Shown: piece after piece, positions 1 through 7,719 of the stretch
Layout of the letters: each line of letters opens with the position of its first letter
Position numbering within the stretch: position 1 is the first letter of the stretch
Assembly (NCBI GenBank): GCA_035697485.1
Contig: DASSCU010000015.1
Location: 124,001-188,000, forward strand
Reading direction: 5' to 3'
DNA from: Actinomycetota bacterium
Lineage (GTDB): Bacteria > Actinomycetota > UBA4738 > HRBIN12
DNA length: 64,000 nt
Notes under the pieces: generated by a model
Seen by the model: only the letters and a program-made list of their open reading frames with translations
The model's database searches: none
Told to the model about the DNA's origin: nothing
Made by a program: the position numbers and the translations under genes

Positions 1-163
1 ACAGCTCGGTGCTTCAGACGGAGCCGAAGTCGAAGACGTAGAACGCCAGCAGCAGCGGTCCTCCCTCGAGGAGGTGCTCGAGCGAGACCTTCTCCTCGAA
101 CGTCTTGCGGAGCGTGAACGTCGGCGCCCGATCGCCGACCCCGGGTCGACCGGCGTCAGTCAT
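1..163 (-). CDS. Peroxiredoxin (AhpE/Prx-like), partial; in-frame UGA at the peroxidatic-cysteine position
   Basis: This is the start of a thioredoxin-fold peroxidase that reduces peroxides with a catalytic Cys or Sec. The N-terminus has the Prx pattern VGDRAPTFTL, then LLLAFYVFDFGSV. Codon 50 is TGA (bases 14-16), and translation continues as STEL to the window edge. In the family the same place reads F-x-F/W-x-x-V-C-x-x-x-L, so the UGA sits exactly at the peroxidatic Cys and the downstream EL also fits. ATG at 163 overlaps the cyclase stop by 8 nt, so translation is probably coupled. Read conventionally it is a 49-residue ORF ending at 14. The rest of the gene and any SECIS element lie outside the window. 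Sec use is inferred; a truncated pseudogene is the alternative. Confidence 0.7.
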
Positions 164-848
164 CCAGCACCGCCACCGCACGGGTCGGGCCGCCGTGCGC
201 GCCCTTGAGCTTCAACGGCAGGCCGATGAAGGTGAACCGGCGCCCCACCACGCGATCGAGGTTCGTGAGGTTCTCGTAGTGGGTGATGTGGTGGGCGCGT
301 CCCATCATGTGGATCGGGTAGACGCGGCTCGAAGGGTTGTCGGGCGTACACGTATCGATGCCGAACGACTTCACACCTCGCGCCACGATCCAGTCGGCGA
401 CATCGGCCCCCAGGCCCGGGAACTCCCTGACGTACTCGGGGGTGCCCCCGTACTTCGTGGCCGTGCCCGTGTGGAAGAGCACGATGTCGCCACGTCGCAC
501 CTCCTGCTCCGCATCGGTCAGACCCTGCTCCACGCGCTCGACGCCGATGTCGGTGCGCGGCTCGGCGCCGGTGACGTCGATGCAGACCGCCTCGCCGTAG
601 AACAGGTCGAGCGGCATCTCGTCGATCGTCTGGGCCGACGGGTCGGGGTCGAGGTGGCTGAACGAATCGACGTGGGTCGGACCGTTGTCGTTCATCAGGA
701 ACCCCTTGGTCTGGAACGAGAACCCACTGTCGAACCGAGGCGCCGTCTCTTCGTGCGACGCGTGGTCGAAGAGCACGGTCTTCAGGTGCCCGGGGTAGAC
801 CATCATCCCCGTGTAGATCTCCTGTGAAAGATCGACGATCCTCGACAT
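156..848 (-). CDS. Cyclase family protein (kynurenine formamidase-like metal hydrolase)
   Basis: A 230-residue member of the cyclase (PF04199) fold, which includes metal-dependent formamidases, isatin hydrolases and related ring-opening amidases. The metal site resembles the family HxGTHxDxPxH signature, here written GPTHVDSFSHLD near residues 54-65. A second conserved stretch is FHTGTATKYG. ATG 848 is chosen because a GGGAG ribosome site lies about 6 nt upstream and the protein then starts MSRIVDLSQ, as family members do. It follows an SDR gene by 11 nt and overlaps the peroxiredoxin downstream, so it is third in a four-gene operon. The substrate is unknown. Confidence 0.85.
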   Translation of the reverse strand: MSRIVDLSQEIYTGMMVYPGHLKTVLFDHASHEETAPRFDSGFSFQTKGFLMNDNGPTHVDSFSHLDPDPSAQTIDEMPLDLFYGEAVCIDVTGAEPRTDIGVERVEQGLTDAEQEVRRGDIVLFHTGTATKYGGTPEYVREFPGLGADVADWIVARGVKSFGIDTCTPDNPSSRVYPIHMMGRAHHITHYENLTNLDRVVGRRFTFIGLPLKLKGAHGGPTRAVAVLDD

Positions 849-859
849 CGGAACTCCCT

Positions 860-1639
860 TCAGTAGGTCACCATGCCGCCGCTCACGTTCAGGTCGATCC
901 CCGTGATCGCCGCGTTGCCCCCGATCGTCAACGAGACCACGGCCTGCGCCACCTCGTCGGGTTCCACCAGCCGACCGATCGGGATCTGCTCGACCATCTC
1001 CCGGCGCGCCTGGTCGACCGAGACACCCCTGCCCTTCGCCTGGGCTTCGAACGCCCACTCCATGCGCTCGCCCGCCACGGGACCCGGCGACACGAGGTTC
1101 ACGCGCACGCCCAACGATCCAGTCTCCAGCGCGAGGGTGCGCACGAGGCCGACGAGGGCCAGCTTGCTGGCGGCGTACGGGGTCCGACCCCAGAGCGGTC
1201 GCTTCCCGGTCATCGAGCCGATCACGACGATCGCACCCGACCCCCGCTCGAGCATCGAGGGCAGGAACGCTCGCGCGCACAGGAATACCCCGGTGACGTT
1301 CACGGCGAACGTCGCATCCCACTCGTCACGGCCGAGCTCCCAGAGTGGCCCCGAGGGCCCTCCCACGCCGCTGTTGGCGACCAACGCATCGACCCTGCCG
1401 AAACGTTCCAGCGATCGACGGGCGAGCTCGTCCACCTGCGCCTCGTCGGTGACGTCGGTGGGCACGCACGACGACCCGGCTCCGATCTCCTCGAGCGACG
1501 CCGCGGTGGCCTCGAGGCCATCGGCGTCGCGCCCGGCCAGCACCACGTCGGCCCCTGCACGCCCGTGCGCGAGTGCGGTCGCTCGACCGATGCCCCTGGT
1601 CGCACCCGTCACGACGACGACCGGACGACCCACCGTCAT
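860..1639 (-). CDS. SDR family NAD(P)-dependent oxidoreductase
   Basis: A 259-residue classical short-chain dehydrogenase/reductase. It has the nucleotide-binding TGATRGIG motif near residues 11-18, the structural ANSG variant of NNAG, a catalytic Ser in VVIGSMTG, and the YAASK Tyr/Lys pair. The C-terminus ends GIDLNVSGGMVTY, typical of SDRs that oxidise secondary alcohols or reduce ketones. It starts 3 nt after the HisD-like gene ends and is followed by the cyclase, so it probably oxidises an intermediate of the same pathway. Substrate not deducible. Confidence 0.9.
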   Translation of the reverse strand: MTVGRPVVVVTGATRGIGRATALAHGRAGADVVLAGRDADGLEATAASLEEIGAGSSCVPTDVTDEAQVDELARRSLERFGRVDALVANSGVGGPSGPLWELGRDEWDATFAVNVTGVFLCARAFLPSMLERGSGAIVVIGSMTGKRPLWGRTPYAASKLALVGLVRTLALETGSLGVRVNLVSPGPVAGERMEWAFEAQAKGRGVSVDQARREMVEQIPIGRLVEPDEVAQAVVSLTIGGNAAITGIDLNVSGGMVTY

Positions 1640-1642
1640 GGG

Positions 1643-2959
1643 CTACCGGATCGACTCGTCCGGTGGGATCGCCGGCATCGCGTCGGGGAACCGCTCGGGA
1701 TCGAGGCGGAGCCTCGCGGTGAGCGCGTGGCCGAACATCAGCTCCGCATCTGAGATCGCCGCGGCCGTCGCCGCGACCCGCGCGGAACCCTCGGCCGAGA
1801 CCCGTTGATAGGTGACCGTCTTCAGGAACTTCCCGACCCACAGACCGCCCGTGTAGCGGGCTGCCCGGCGGGTCGGCAGCACGTGGTTCGTACCGATCGA
1901 CTTGTCGGAATACGCCACGGTCGCATGGGTGCCGAGGAACAGGGTGCCGTAGGAGCCCAGCCGCTTCAGGTACTGATCGGGGTCCTCGGTGTGGATCTCC
2001 AGGTGCTCGGGCGCGATCTCGTCGGCGACCTGAGCGGCTTCCTCGTCGTCTTCGCACACGATGATCGCTCCGTGGTCGCGCCATGCGGTGCCCGCGACGT
2101 CCTTCGTGGGCCACTCCCCCTCGAGCCATCGGTCCACGGCGTCCGCCACCTCGCGGCCCAGTCGCTCGGACGTCGTGATGAGCGTCGCCGGCGAGGTCGG
2201 CCCGTGCTCGGCCTGGCCGAGGAGGTCGGCGGCCACGAGGTCGGGGTCGCCCGTGTCGTCGGCGAGCACCATGACCTCGGTGGGGCCCGCGAGCAGGTCG
2301 ATGCCCACCGTGCCGAAGAGCTGTCGTTTCGCCTCGGCGACGTAGGCGTTGCCCGCACCGATCAGCATGTCGGTGGGCTCGAGATCCTCGATGCCGAAGG
2401 CCATCGCCGCGAACGCCTGCACGCCGCCGATACAGAAGATCTCGTCGGCCCCGGAGGTGGCCATCGCGTAGAGCTGCGGTGGGTGCATCCCGCTCGGATC
2501 ACGAGGGGGGGCGCACGCCACGACGCGCTCGACGCCGGCCACGCGGGGCGTCACCACCGTCATGATCGCCGAGGCGATCAGCGGGTAGAGGCCACCCGGC
2601 GAGTAGGCGCCGACCGATGCCACCGGCAGGAACCGTTGGCCCAGCGTGACCCCCGGCAGCGTCTCCCACTCCATGTCGACGAGGGTGGAGCGCTGAAGCT
2701 CGGCGAAGTTGCGCACCTGCGCCTGGGTGAACGCGACGTGCTCTCGGAGCTCGTCGCTGAGCGCGTCCTGGGCCGCGAGGATCTCGTCCTGGGAGACGCG
2801 GAACCGCTCGGGGCTCCAGCCGTCGAACCGCACGGAGTATCGCCGGACCGCCGCCTCCCCCTCCCGCTCGACCGCGGAGAGGATCTCGCTCACCGTCGCC
2901 CGGATCTCCTCCCAGGCCTCCGGGGACACACCGGTGCGTTCCTTGAGGTAGTGCGCCAC
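1643..2959 (-). CDS. Histidinol dehydrogenase family protein, sulfopropanediol-dehydrogenase (HpsN)-like
   Basis: A 438-residue HisD-fold NAD-dependent dehydrogenase. It carries the zinc-site QAEHGP stretch and the IAPEHLEIH active-site region. The C-terminal half reads TNHVLPTRRAARYTGGLWVGKFLK, shared by catabolic HisD paralogs annotated as sulfopropanediol dehydrogenase, rather than the terminal region of biosynthetic enzymes. No histidine biosynthesis gene is nearby, which supports a catabolic role. GTG 2959 is preceded by AAGGGAGG at good spacing. It is the first gene of the leftward operon HisD-SDR-cyclase-Prx, driven from the divergent promoter near 3010. Sulfonate specificity is only a suggestion by similarity. 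Confidence 0.85.
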   Translation of the reverse strand: MAHYLKERTGVSPEAWEEIRATVSEILSAVEREGEAAVRRYSVRFDGWSPERFRVSQDEILAAQDALSDELREHVAFTQAQVRNFAELQRSTLVDMEWETLPGVTLGQRFLPVASVGAYSPGGLYPLIASAIMTVVTPRVAGVERVVACAPPRDPSGMHPPQLYAMATSGADEIFCIGGVQAFAAMAFGIEDLEPTDMLIGAGNAYVAEAKRQLFGTVGIDLLAGPTEVMVLADDTGDPDLVAADLLGQAEHGPTSPATLITTSERLGREVADAVDRWLEGEWPTKDVAGTAWRDHGAIIVCEDDEEAAQVADEIAPEHLEIHTEDPDQYLKRLGSYGTLFLGTHATVAYSDKSIGTNHVLPTRRAARYTGGLWVGKFLKTVTYQRVSAEGSARVAATAAAISDAELMFGHALTARLRLDPERFPDAMPAIPPDESIR

Positions 2960-2998
2960 GGGCGCCGCCTCCCTTCACGAGTCATCGAGCGATCCCGG

Positions 2999-3022
2999 CT
3001 GTCCGGACAGTATATTATGTAC
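2999..3022. promoter_or_regulatory. Divergent promoter/operator of the catabolic island
   Basis: An AT-rich island in G+C-rich DNA between two divergent genes. It contains a perfect 12-bp palindrome CTGTCCGGACAG (2999-3010) followed by GTATATTATGTAC (3010-3022). On the minus strand TATACT (3014-3009) is a good -10 for the HisD-like gene; TATATT or TATGTA could serve the rightward ADH gene. The octamer ATTATGTA (3014-3021) recurs in the palindrome at 12991-13012. The likely binder is the FCD-type GntR encoded at 5193; that is inference. Confidence 0.55.
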
Positions 3023-3101
3023 GTTCCGTGGCGGGCCCGCCGAGCATTCCGGCCGAGTCCGCGCTCGAGTCCACCGGGAAGGAGCCTCCGCCCTGCGAGC
3101 G

Positions 3102-4097
3102 ATGGTCTTGGAAGGTCCCGAGCACATCGCGCTACGCGACGTGGAGACCGCGGCGCCCAGGCCCGGGCACACGGCGGTCGATGTCCGCGCCGTCGGCATC
3201 TGCGGCACCGACCTCAGCATCTTCCACGGCTCGATCCCGGTGGCCTACCCCAGGATCCTCGGCCACGAGATCGTCGGCGTGACGACGTCCGGCGATCTGG
3301 CGGCCGGCACGAGGGTCGTGGTGGATCCCAGCGTCACGTGTGGGGCGTGCGCGCTCTGCCGGGGAGGCAGAGGGAACCTGTGCACGTCGGGCTGGCTGCT
3401 CGGACGCGATCGTGACGGAGGGCTGCAGGAGACGCTGCTCGTGCCATCCCCCAATCTGCATCCGGTGCCCGAAGGGGTCTCCGACACGACGGCGCCGTCG
3501 ATCCAGGTGCTCTCCACGTGCGTGCACGGACAGGCGATGGCCGACGTCGGCTCCGGCGCGTCGGTCGCCGTGATCGGCCTCGGCGTGACCGGGCTGATGC
3601 ACGTGCAACTGGCGAGCGCGGCGGGTGCTGTGCCGATCGTCGGCATCAGCCGCTCGGCGACCAAGCTCGCCCTCGGTGAGGCGATGGGCGCGACGGTCGT
3701 TGCGGCCGACACCCACGACGCCGACGACGTCGTGCGCGAGGTCACGGACGGGGGCGCGGACGTCGTCATCGAGTGTGCCGGCACCGTGGCGACCCTCGCC
3801 CAGGCGGTGCGGATCGCTCGGCCCGGCGGTCGCATCCTCGCCTACGGCACGATCACCGAGGCGGAGGGGGCGTTCCCGTACTACCAGCTCTACTACAAGG
3901 AGCTCGCGGTGCTGAGCCCGAGGGCGGCCACGCCGCAGGACCTCGAGGCCGCGGTGGCGACGGTCGCCGCGGGCGCTGTCGACCTCGAAGCGCTCGTGAC
4001 GGACCGGGTGCCCCTGCAAGACGTTGGCCACGCGTTCGCCCGCGGCGGTGGCCCCGACACCCTGAAGATTGTGGTCGACGTCTCTGAGGCGGCGTGA
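3102..4097 (+). CDS. Zinc-dependent alcohol dehydrogenase (MDR family), first of a pair
   Basis: A 331-residue medium-chain dehydrogenase. The catalytic zinc site is GICGTD (Cys) with GHE. The structural zinc lobe has four cysteines in TCGACALCRGGRGNLC. The Rossmann motif GLGVTG is at about residue 161. Its order GroES-like domain then NAD-binding domain is standard. The codons just before ATG 3102 read L-R-A, matching the usual MRA start of the family, so a few extra residues from a CTG start are possible. It opens the rightward operon ADH-ADH-GntR, opposite the HisD operon, and probably oxidises an alcohol intermediate. Confidence 0.85.
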   Translation: MVLEGPEHIALRDVETAAPRPGHTAVDVRAVGICGTDLSIFHGSIPVAYPRILGHEIVGVTTSGDLAAGTRVVVDPSVTCGACALCRGGRGNLCTSGWLLGRDRDGGLQETLLVPSPNLHPVPEGVSDTTAPSIQVLSTCVHGQAMADVGSGASVAVIGLGVTGLMHVQLASAAGAVPIVGISRSATKLALGEAMGATVVAADTHDADDVVREVTDGGADVVIECAGTVATLAQAVRIARPGGRILAYGTITEAEGAFPYYQLYYKELAVLSPRAATPQDLEAAVATVAAGAVDLEALVTDRVPLQDVGHAFARGGGPDTLKIVVDVSEAA

Positions 4098-5158
4098 TGA
4101 GGGCGATGGCCGTCACCGCCTACGGCGAGCCGCTCACGCCGATCGACGTGCCGGAGCCGGAAGTGCCGAACGGTTACGCACTGCTCGAGGTGCTCGCGTG
4201 CGGGGTCTGCTTCAGCGACGTCAAGACCGCTCGCGGCCAGATGCCGTACAGCGCGGACCTGACCCTTCCCCACGTGCCGGGACACGAGGTCGCCGGCCGT
4301 GTGCTCGGCACCAATCCTCGAGGCCTGGTGCCCGAGGGCCGGCTCGTGACCGTCTTCCACTACTGGCCGTGCGGGCGCTGCGCCTCGTGCCGCCGAGGCG
4401 ACGAGACCCTCTGCACGCGACTCGAGGCCTGGATGGGCTTCACCCACCCCGGGGGGTTCCAGGAGCGACTCGCGGTCCCCGTCGACCGGCTGATCGAGGT
4501 GCCCGAGCCGATCGATCCCGTGCGGGCCGCACCGATGTCATGCGCCCTCGGCACCGCCTACCGAGCCGTGGTCACCCGAGGCGGCGTCCGGGCGGGTGCG
4601 CGGGTCGCCGTGCTCGGGCTCGGAGGTGTCGGCATCCATGCGGCGCAGATCGCCGTCAGCGCCGGGGCGACCGTGGTCGGCTTCGACCTCCACGGGCCGA
4701 CGCTGACGGCGGCGTCGGAGGTCGGGATCGACGCCCGCTCGAGCGCCGACGGCTCGGCGATCGAGGGTCTCCTCGACGCGACCGACGGCGAGGGCGTCGA
4801 CGTGGTCCTCGACACCGTCGGTCACGAGCCCACGATCGCGCTCGCGATCCGGCTCGTCCGAGAGGGCGGCCGGATCGTCGGCGTCGGGTACTCCCCGACG
4901 ACCGCGATCAGCGTGCCGACCCCGCGGTTCGTGCTGGGCGAGCTGGAGCTCGTGGGCTCTCGGTACGCGCACCGTGACGATCTCGAACGCGCGGTCCGCC
5001 TCGTGACCGCGGGCGCGGTTCGACCGGTCGTCGGGACGGTGGCACCCCTCGAACGCGTGAACGACGTCTTCGATGCGCTCGAGGCGGGTCGGGTGGTGGG
5101 CCGCGCGGTGCTCGACGTCGCCGGCACGGGGGCCGTCGGATCGGCTCCCGGAGCGTGA
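4097..5158 (+). CDS. Zinc-dependent alcohol dehydrogenase (MDR family), second of a pair
   Basis: A 353-residue medium-chain dehydrogenase with catalytic GVCFSD and GHE, the structural zinc cysteines in CGRCASCRRGDETLC, and the NAD-binding motif GLGGVG. ATG 4097 overlaps the previous stop by one base (TGATG); a GTG three bases earlier is also possible. It resembles the first dehydrogenase in layout but not closely in sequence, so the two probably act on different intermediates instead of being a recent duplication. The C-terminal tail is glycine/alanine rich. The GntR regulator gene follows 34 nt later. Confidence 0.85.
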   Translation: MRAMAVTAYGEPLTPIDVPEPEVPNGYALLEVLACGVCFSDVKTARGQMPYSADLTLPHVPGHEVAGRVLGTNPRGLVPEGRLVTVFHYWPCGRCASCRRGDETLCTRLEAWMGFTHPGGFQERLAVPVDRLIEVPEPIDPVRAAPMSCALGTAYRAVVTRGGVRAGARVAVLGLGGVGIHAAQIAVSAGATVVGFDLHGPTLTAASEVGIDARSSADGSAIEGLLDATDGEGVDVVLDTVGHEPTIALAIRLVREGGRIVGVGYSPTTAISVPTPRFVLGELELVGSRYAHRDDLERAVRLVTAGAVRPVVGTVAPLERVNDVFDALEAGRVVGRAVLDVAGTGAVGSAPGA

Positions 5159-5192
5159 ACGTGTATCGGATATCGTACGGGCGGGATTGACC

Positions 5193-5891
5193 ATGGGAGC
5201 GAGGGCGAAGACCGTGCTGGGGCGGAACACCACCGCCAAGGTGGTCGCGGGCATGCTCCGCGACCAGATCCAGGAAGGCGGTTTGGCCCCCGGCACCAGG
5301 CTGCGCCAGAACGAGGTGGCCGAACGGTTCGGGGTGAGCACCACCCCTGTGCGAGAGGCGTTCGCCCAGCTCCAGGCCGAGGGGCTCGTGCGGATCGATC
5401 CGCACCGCGGAGCGGTGGTCTTCCATCCGACGGCCGAGGATCTGTTGGAGTACTACGAGATCCGCGAGGTGCTCGAGTCGCTCGCGGTCAAGCATGCGAT
5501 CGACCGTCTGACGCCGGCGATCGCCAAGGACCTGAACGAGCTGATCGACCGGATGCGGCGCACCACCGACGCCCGGCGGTGGCTGCGGCTGAACGACGAG
5601 TTCCACCTGAAGCTCTACGAGTGCGCCAATCGACCGCACCTCAGCTCCTTGATCGACAACCTGCGCGACGCCTCGACCCCGTACATCTACATGTTCGTGG
5701 CCAGCCGCAAGCCGTCGGATCAGGCCAACGGCGAGCACCAGGAGATCCTCGATGCCTGCATCCGTGGCGACGCGAAGGCGGCACAGCGAGCGATCCGCGA
5801 CCATCTGCGGCACGCATCGGGTGAGCTGGCCGAGCAGCTGAGCGCCCGCGCGACCGACGGCGCCGAGCGCGACGGCGCCGGGGCCGACTGA
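5193..5891 (+). CDS. GntR family transcriptional regulator, FCD subfamily
   Basis: A 232-residue repressor-type regulator. Residues 10-75 form the winged helix-turn-helix (VAERFGVSTTPVREAFAQL is the recognition segment). The all-helical FCD ligand domain follows, with the usual metal-binding set: Asp and His in LNDEFHLKL, His in GEHQEI and His in DHLRH. FCD regulators sense carboxylate intermediates. It is the last enzyme-linked gene of the rightward operon and is the obvious candidate to bind the ATTATGTA sites at 3010 and 12991. ATG 5193 is preceded by GGGCGGG. Confidence 0.92.
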   Translation: MGARAKTVLGRNTTAKVVAGMLRDQIQEGGLAPGTRLRQNEVAERFGVSTTPVREAFAQLQAEGLVRIDPHRGAVVFHPTAEDLLEYYEIREVLESLAVKHAIDRLTPAIAKDLNELIDRMRRTTDARRWLRLNDEFHLKLYECANRPHLSSLIDNLRDASTPYIYMFVASRKPSDQANGEHQEILDACIRGDAKAAQRAIRDHLRHASGELAEQLSARATDGAERDGAGAD

Positions 5892-5907
5892 GTCTCCCGA
5901 GCCGACG

Positions 5908-6720
5908 ATGCCCGGACCGACCTCACTCATCGAGCTCCGCGACGTCGTCGTGAGGATCGACGGCACGACCGTGCTGGGGCCTGTGTCGCTCTCGATCCTG
6001 CCCGGCAAGCGGTGGGCTCTGCTCGGGCCCAACGGCGGAGGTAAGACGACGCTCCTCACGATCATCGGTGCGAGGCGGCAGCCGTCGTCGGGCACCGCGC
6101 GGGTGCTCGGCCTCACCTTCGGACGCGGCGACGTCCGCAGCCTGCACGCCGACATCGGCCATACGAGTCACGCGCTCTCGGAGATGTTCCCTCCACACCT
6201 GCGAGTGATCGACGTGGTGCTCACCGGGAAGCGTGCGGCGCTGTCTCCGTGGTTCCAGGAGTACGACGATGCCGACGTGGCACGCGCCGGTGCCCGCCTC
6301 GACGACGTGGGCTGTGGCCCTCTCGCCGACCGGATCTTCGAGACGTGCAGCCAGGGCGAGCGACAGCGCGTGCTGCTGGCGCGCGCGATGTTCGGCGAGC
6401 CGAAACTGCTCGTCCTCGACGAACCGGCGGCCGGCCTCGACCTGCCGGCCCGCGAGGCGCTGATCGAGGCGATCGAGCGATCGGTCGCGCGCGACGGCGA
6501 GCTCGCGGTGGTGATCGCGACGCACCACCTCGAGGAGATCCCGCCCTCGACGACGCATGCGGCCCTGCTCCGCGGCGGCCGGCTGACCGCGGCGGGCCCG
6601 ATCGACGCGGTGCTCACGCCGGCGCACCTGCGCCGCTGCTTCGGTCTCGATGTCGACGTGGCCCGTCGCGGGGGCAGATGGCAGGCGATCGTCTCTGCCG
6701 CCTCGGTCGGTTCGGCGTGA
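5908..6720 (+). CDS. ABC transporter ATP-binding protein (soluble, ModF/YlmA-like)
   Basis: A 270-residue single ATPase domain with Walker A GPNGGGKTT near residue 43, an altered signature CSQGERQR in place of LSGGQ, Walker B LLVLDEPAAGLD, and an H-loop in IATHHLEE. No membrane permease or binding protein is adjacent. The sequence flavour, including the extended C-terminus after the H-loop, is that of lone iron-complex/molybdate-type ATPases. It follows GntR by 16 nt but may not belong to the catabolic pathway. It converges with the 2-hydroxyacid dehydrogenase. Confidence 0.85.
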   Translation: MPGPTSLIELRDVVVRIDGTTVLGPVSLSILPGKRWALLGPNGGGKTTLLTIIGARRQPSSGTARVLGLTFGRGDVRSLHADIGHTSHALSEMFPPHLRVIDVVLTGKRAALSPWFQEYDDADVARAGARLDDVGCGPLADRIFETCSQGERQRVLLARAMFGEPKLLVLDEPAAGLDLPAREALIEAIERSVARDGELAVVIATHHLEEIPPSTTHAALLRGGRLTAAGPIDAVLTPAHLRRCFGLDVDVARRGGRWQAIVSAASVGSA

Positions 6721-6736
6721 TGAGGAGCTCTGTCGG

Positions 6737-7717
6737 TCAGGCGCTGGTGAGCCCGAGCTCGCGGGCGTTCGCGGCGTAGGGAGGCACCTTGCCCGCCAAG
6801 GCGTCGATCACTTGCTCGGTGGCCTTGCGCTGCAGCTCCGCCATCGATTCCTCGCTGTAGAAGGCCGCGTGCGGCGTGATGATCACGCCGGGGTGCGTGA
6901 GTAACGGGTCGTCGGGGTCCGGCGGTTCCTGCTCCATCACGTCGAGCGCCACGCCGCCGAGCGTGCCCCCAGACAGCGCCTCGCGGACCGCGTCGAGGTC
7001 GACGAGCCCGCCGCGCGACGTGTTCACGATGACCGCGCCCGGGCGCATCGACCCAAGCTCGGCAGTGCCGATCATGTGATGGGTGTCGGGGGTGAGCGGC
7101 GCGTGCAACGACACGACGTCGGCGCCCGCCAGCAGGGTGGCGAGGTCCCGTGGCTCGGCACCCGCATCGGCGATGGCCTCGTCGGGCAGGAACGGGTCGA
7201 ACGCCAGCACCCGGAAGCCGACCGCCGACGCCTTCGCGGCGAGGGCGCGTGCGATCCTGCCGAAGCCGACGAGCCCGAGGGTGCGGCCGCGCAGGCGATG
7301 CAGCGGCGACGCGTCCATCGGACTCCACGAGCCCATGTGCACCCGGCGATCGAGCCGCACGATGCCCCTGGTGAGCCCCATGATCAGCGCGAGCGCGTGG
7401 TCGGAGACCTCGTCGATGCAGTAGTCGGGCACGTTGGTCACGACGATCCCCGCCTCGGTCGCGGCGGCGACGTCGATCGTGTCGAGGCCGATGCCGTAGC
7501 GGGCGATGATCCGACATCCCTCGAGCGACCTCGTGAGGTCCGAGGGGATCGGGGTGTAGCAGTTGAGGATCCCGGCGGCGCCGCGGACGACATCGGCGAC
7601 CTCGTCCGGTGTGGACGCGTTGCCGTCGAAGCGGAGCTCGTGGCCCGCCGCGGCCAGCATCGCTCGCTCCTGGTCGAGGTGGGGGAAGACGTGGTCGGTG
7701 ACCACCACGAGCGCCAT
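6737..7717 (-). CDS. D-2-hydroxyacid dehydrogenase (CtBP-like, C-terminal-binding-protein group)
   Basis: A 326-residue NAD-dependent 2-hydroxyacid dehydrogenase. It shows the Rossmann motif GFGRIA, the substrate-loop HAPLT, catalytic Arg in NTSRGG, Glu in LDVMEQEPP and His in ITPHAAFYSEES. ATG 7717 begins 2 nt after the preceding amidohydrolase stop, and MALVVVTDH is a normal family start. It is the last gene of the five-gene leftward operon and could reduce or oxidise the 2-oxo/2-hydroxy acid released by the upstream enzymes. Confidence 0.88.
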   Translation of the reverse strand: MALVVVTDHVFPHLDQERAMLAAAGHELRFDGNASTPDEVADVVRGAAGILNCYTPIPSDLTRSLEGCRIIARYGIGLDTIDVAAATEAGIVVTNVPDYCIDEVSDHALALIMGLTRGIVRLDRRVHMGSWSPMDASPLHRLRGRTLGLVGFGRIARALAAKASAVGFRVLAFDPFLPDEAIADAGAEPRDLATLLAGADVVSLHAPLTPDTHHMIGTAELGSMRPGAVIVNTSRGGLVDLDAVREALSGGTLGGVALDVMEQEPPDPDDPLLTHPGVIITPHAAFYSEESMAELQRKATEQVIDALAGKVPPYAANARELGLTSA

Positions 7718-7719
7718 CG

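Noticed and set aside
5163-5178. Possible third GntR operator GTATCGGATATCGTAC
   Set aside because: Not a true inverted repeat and lacks ATTATGTA; may only be a -10-like sequence.
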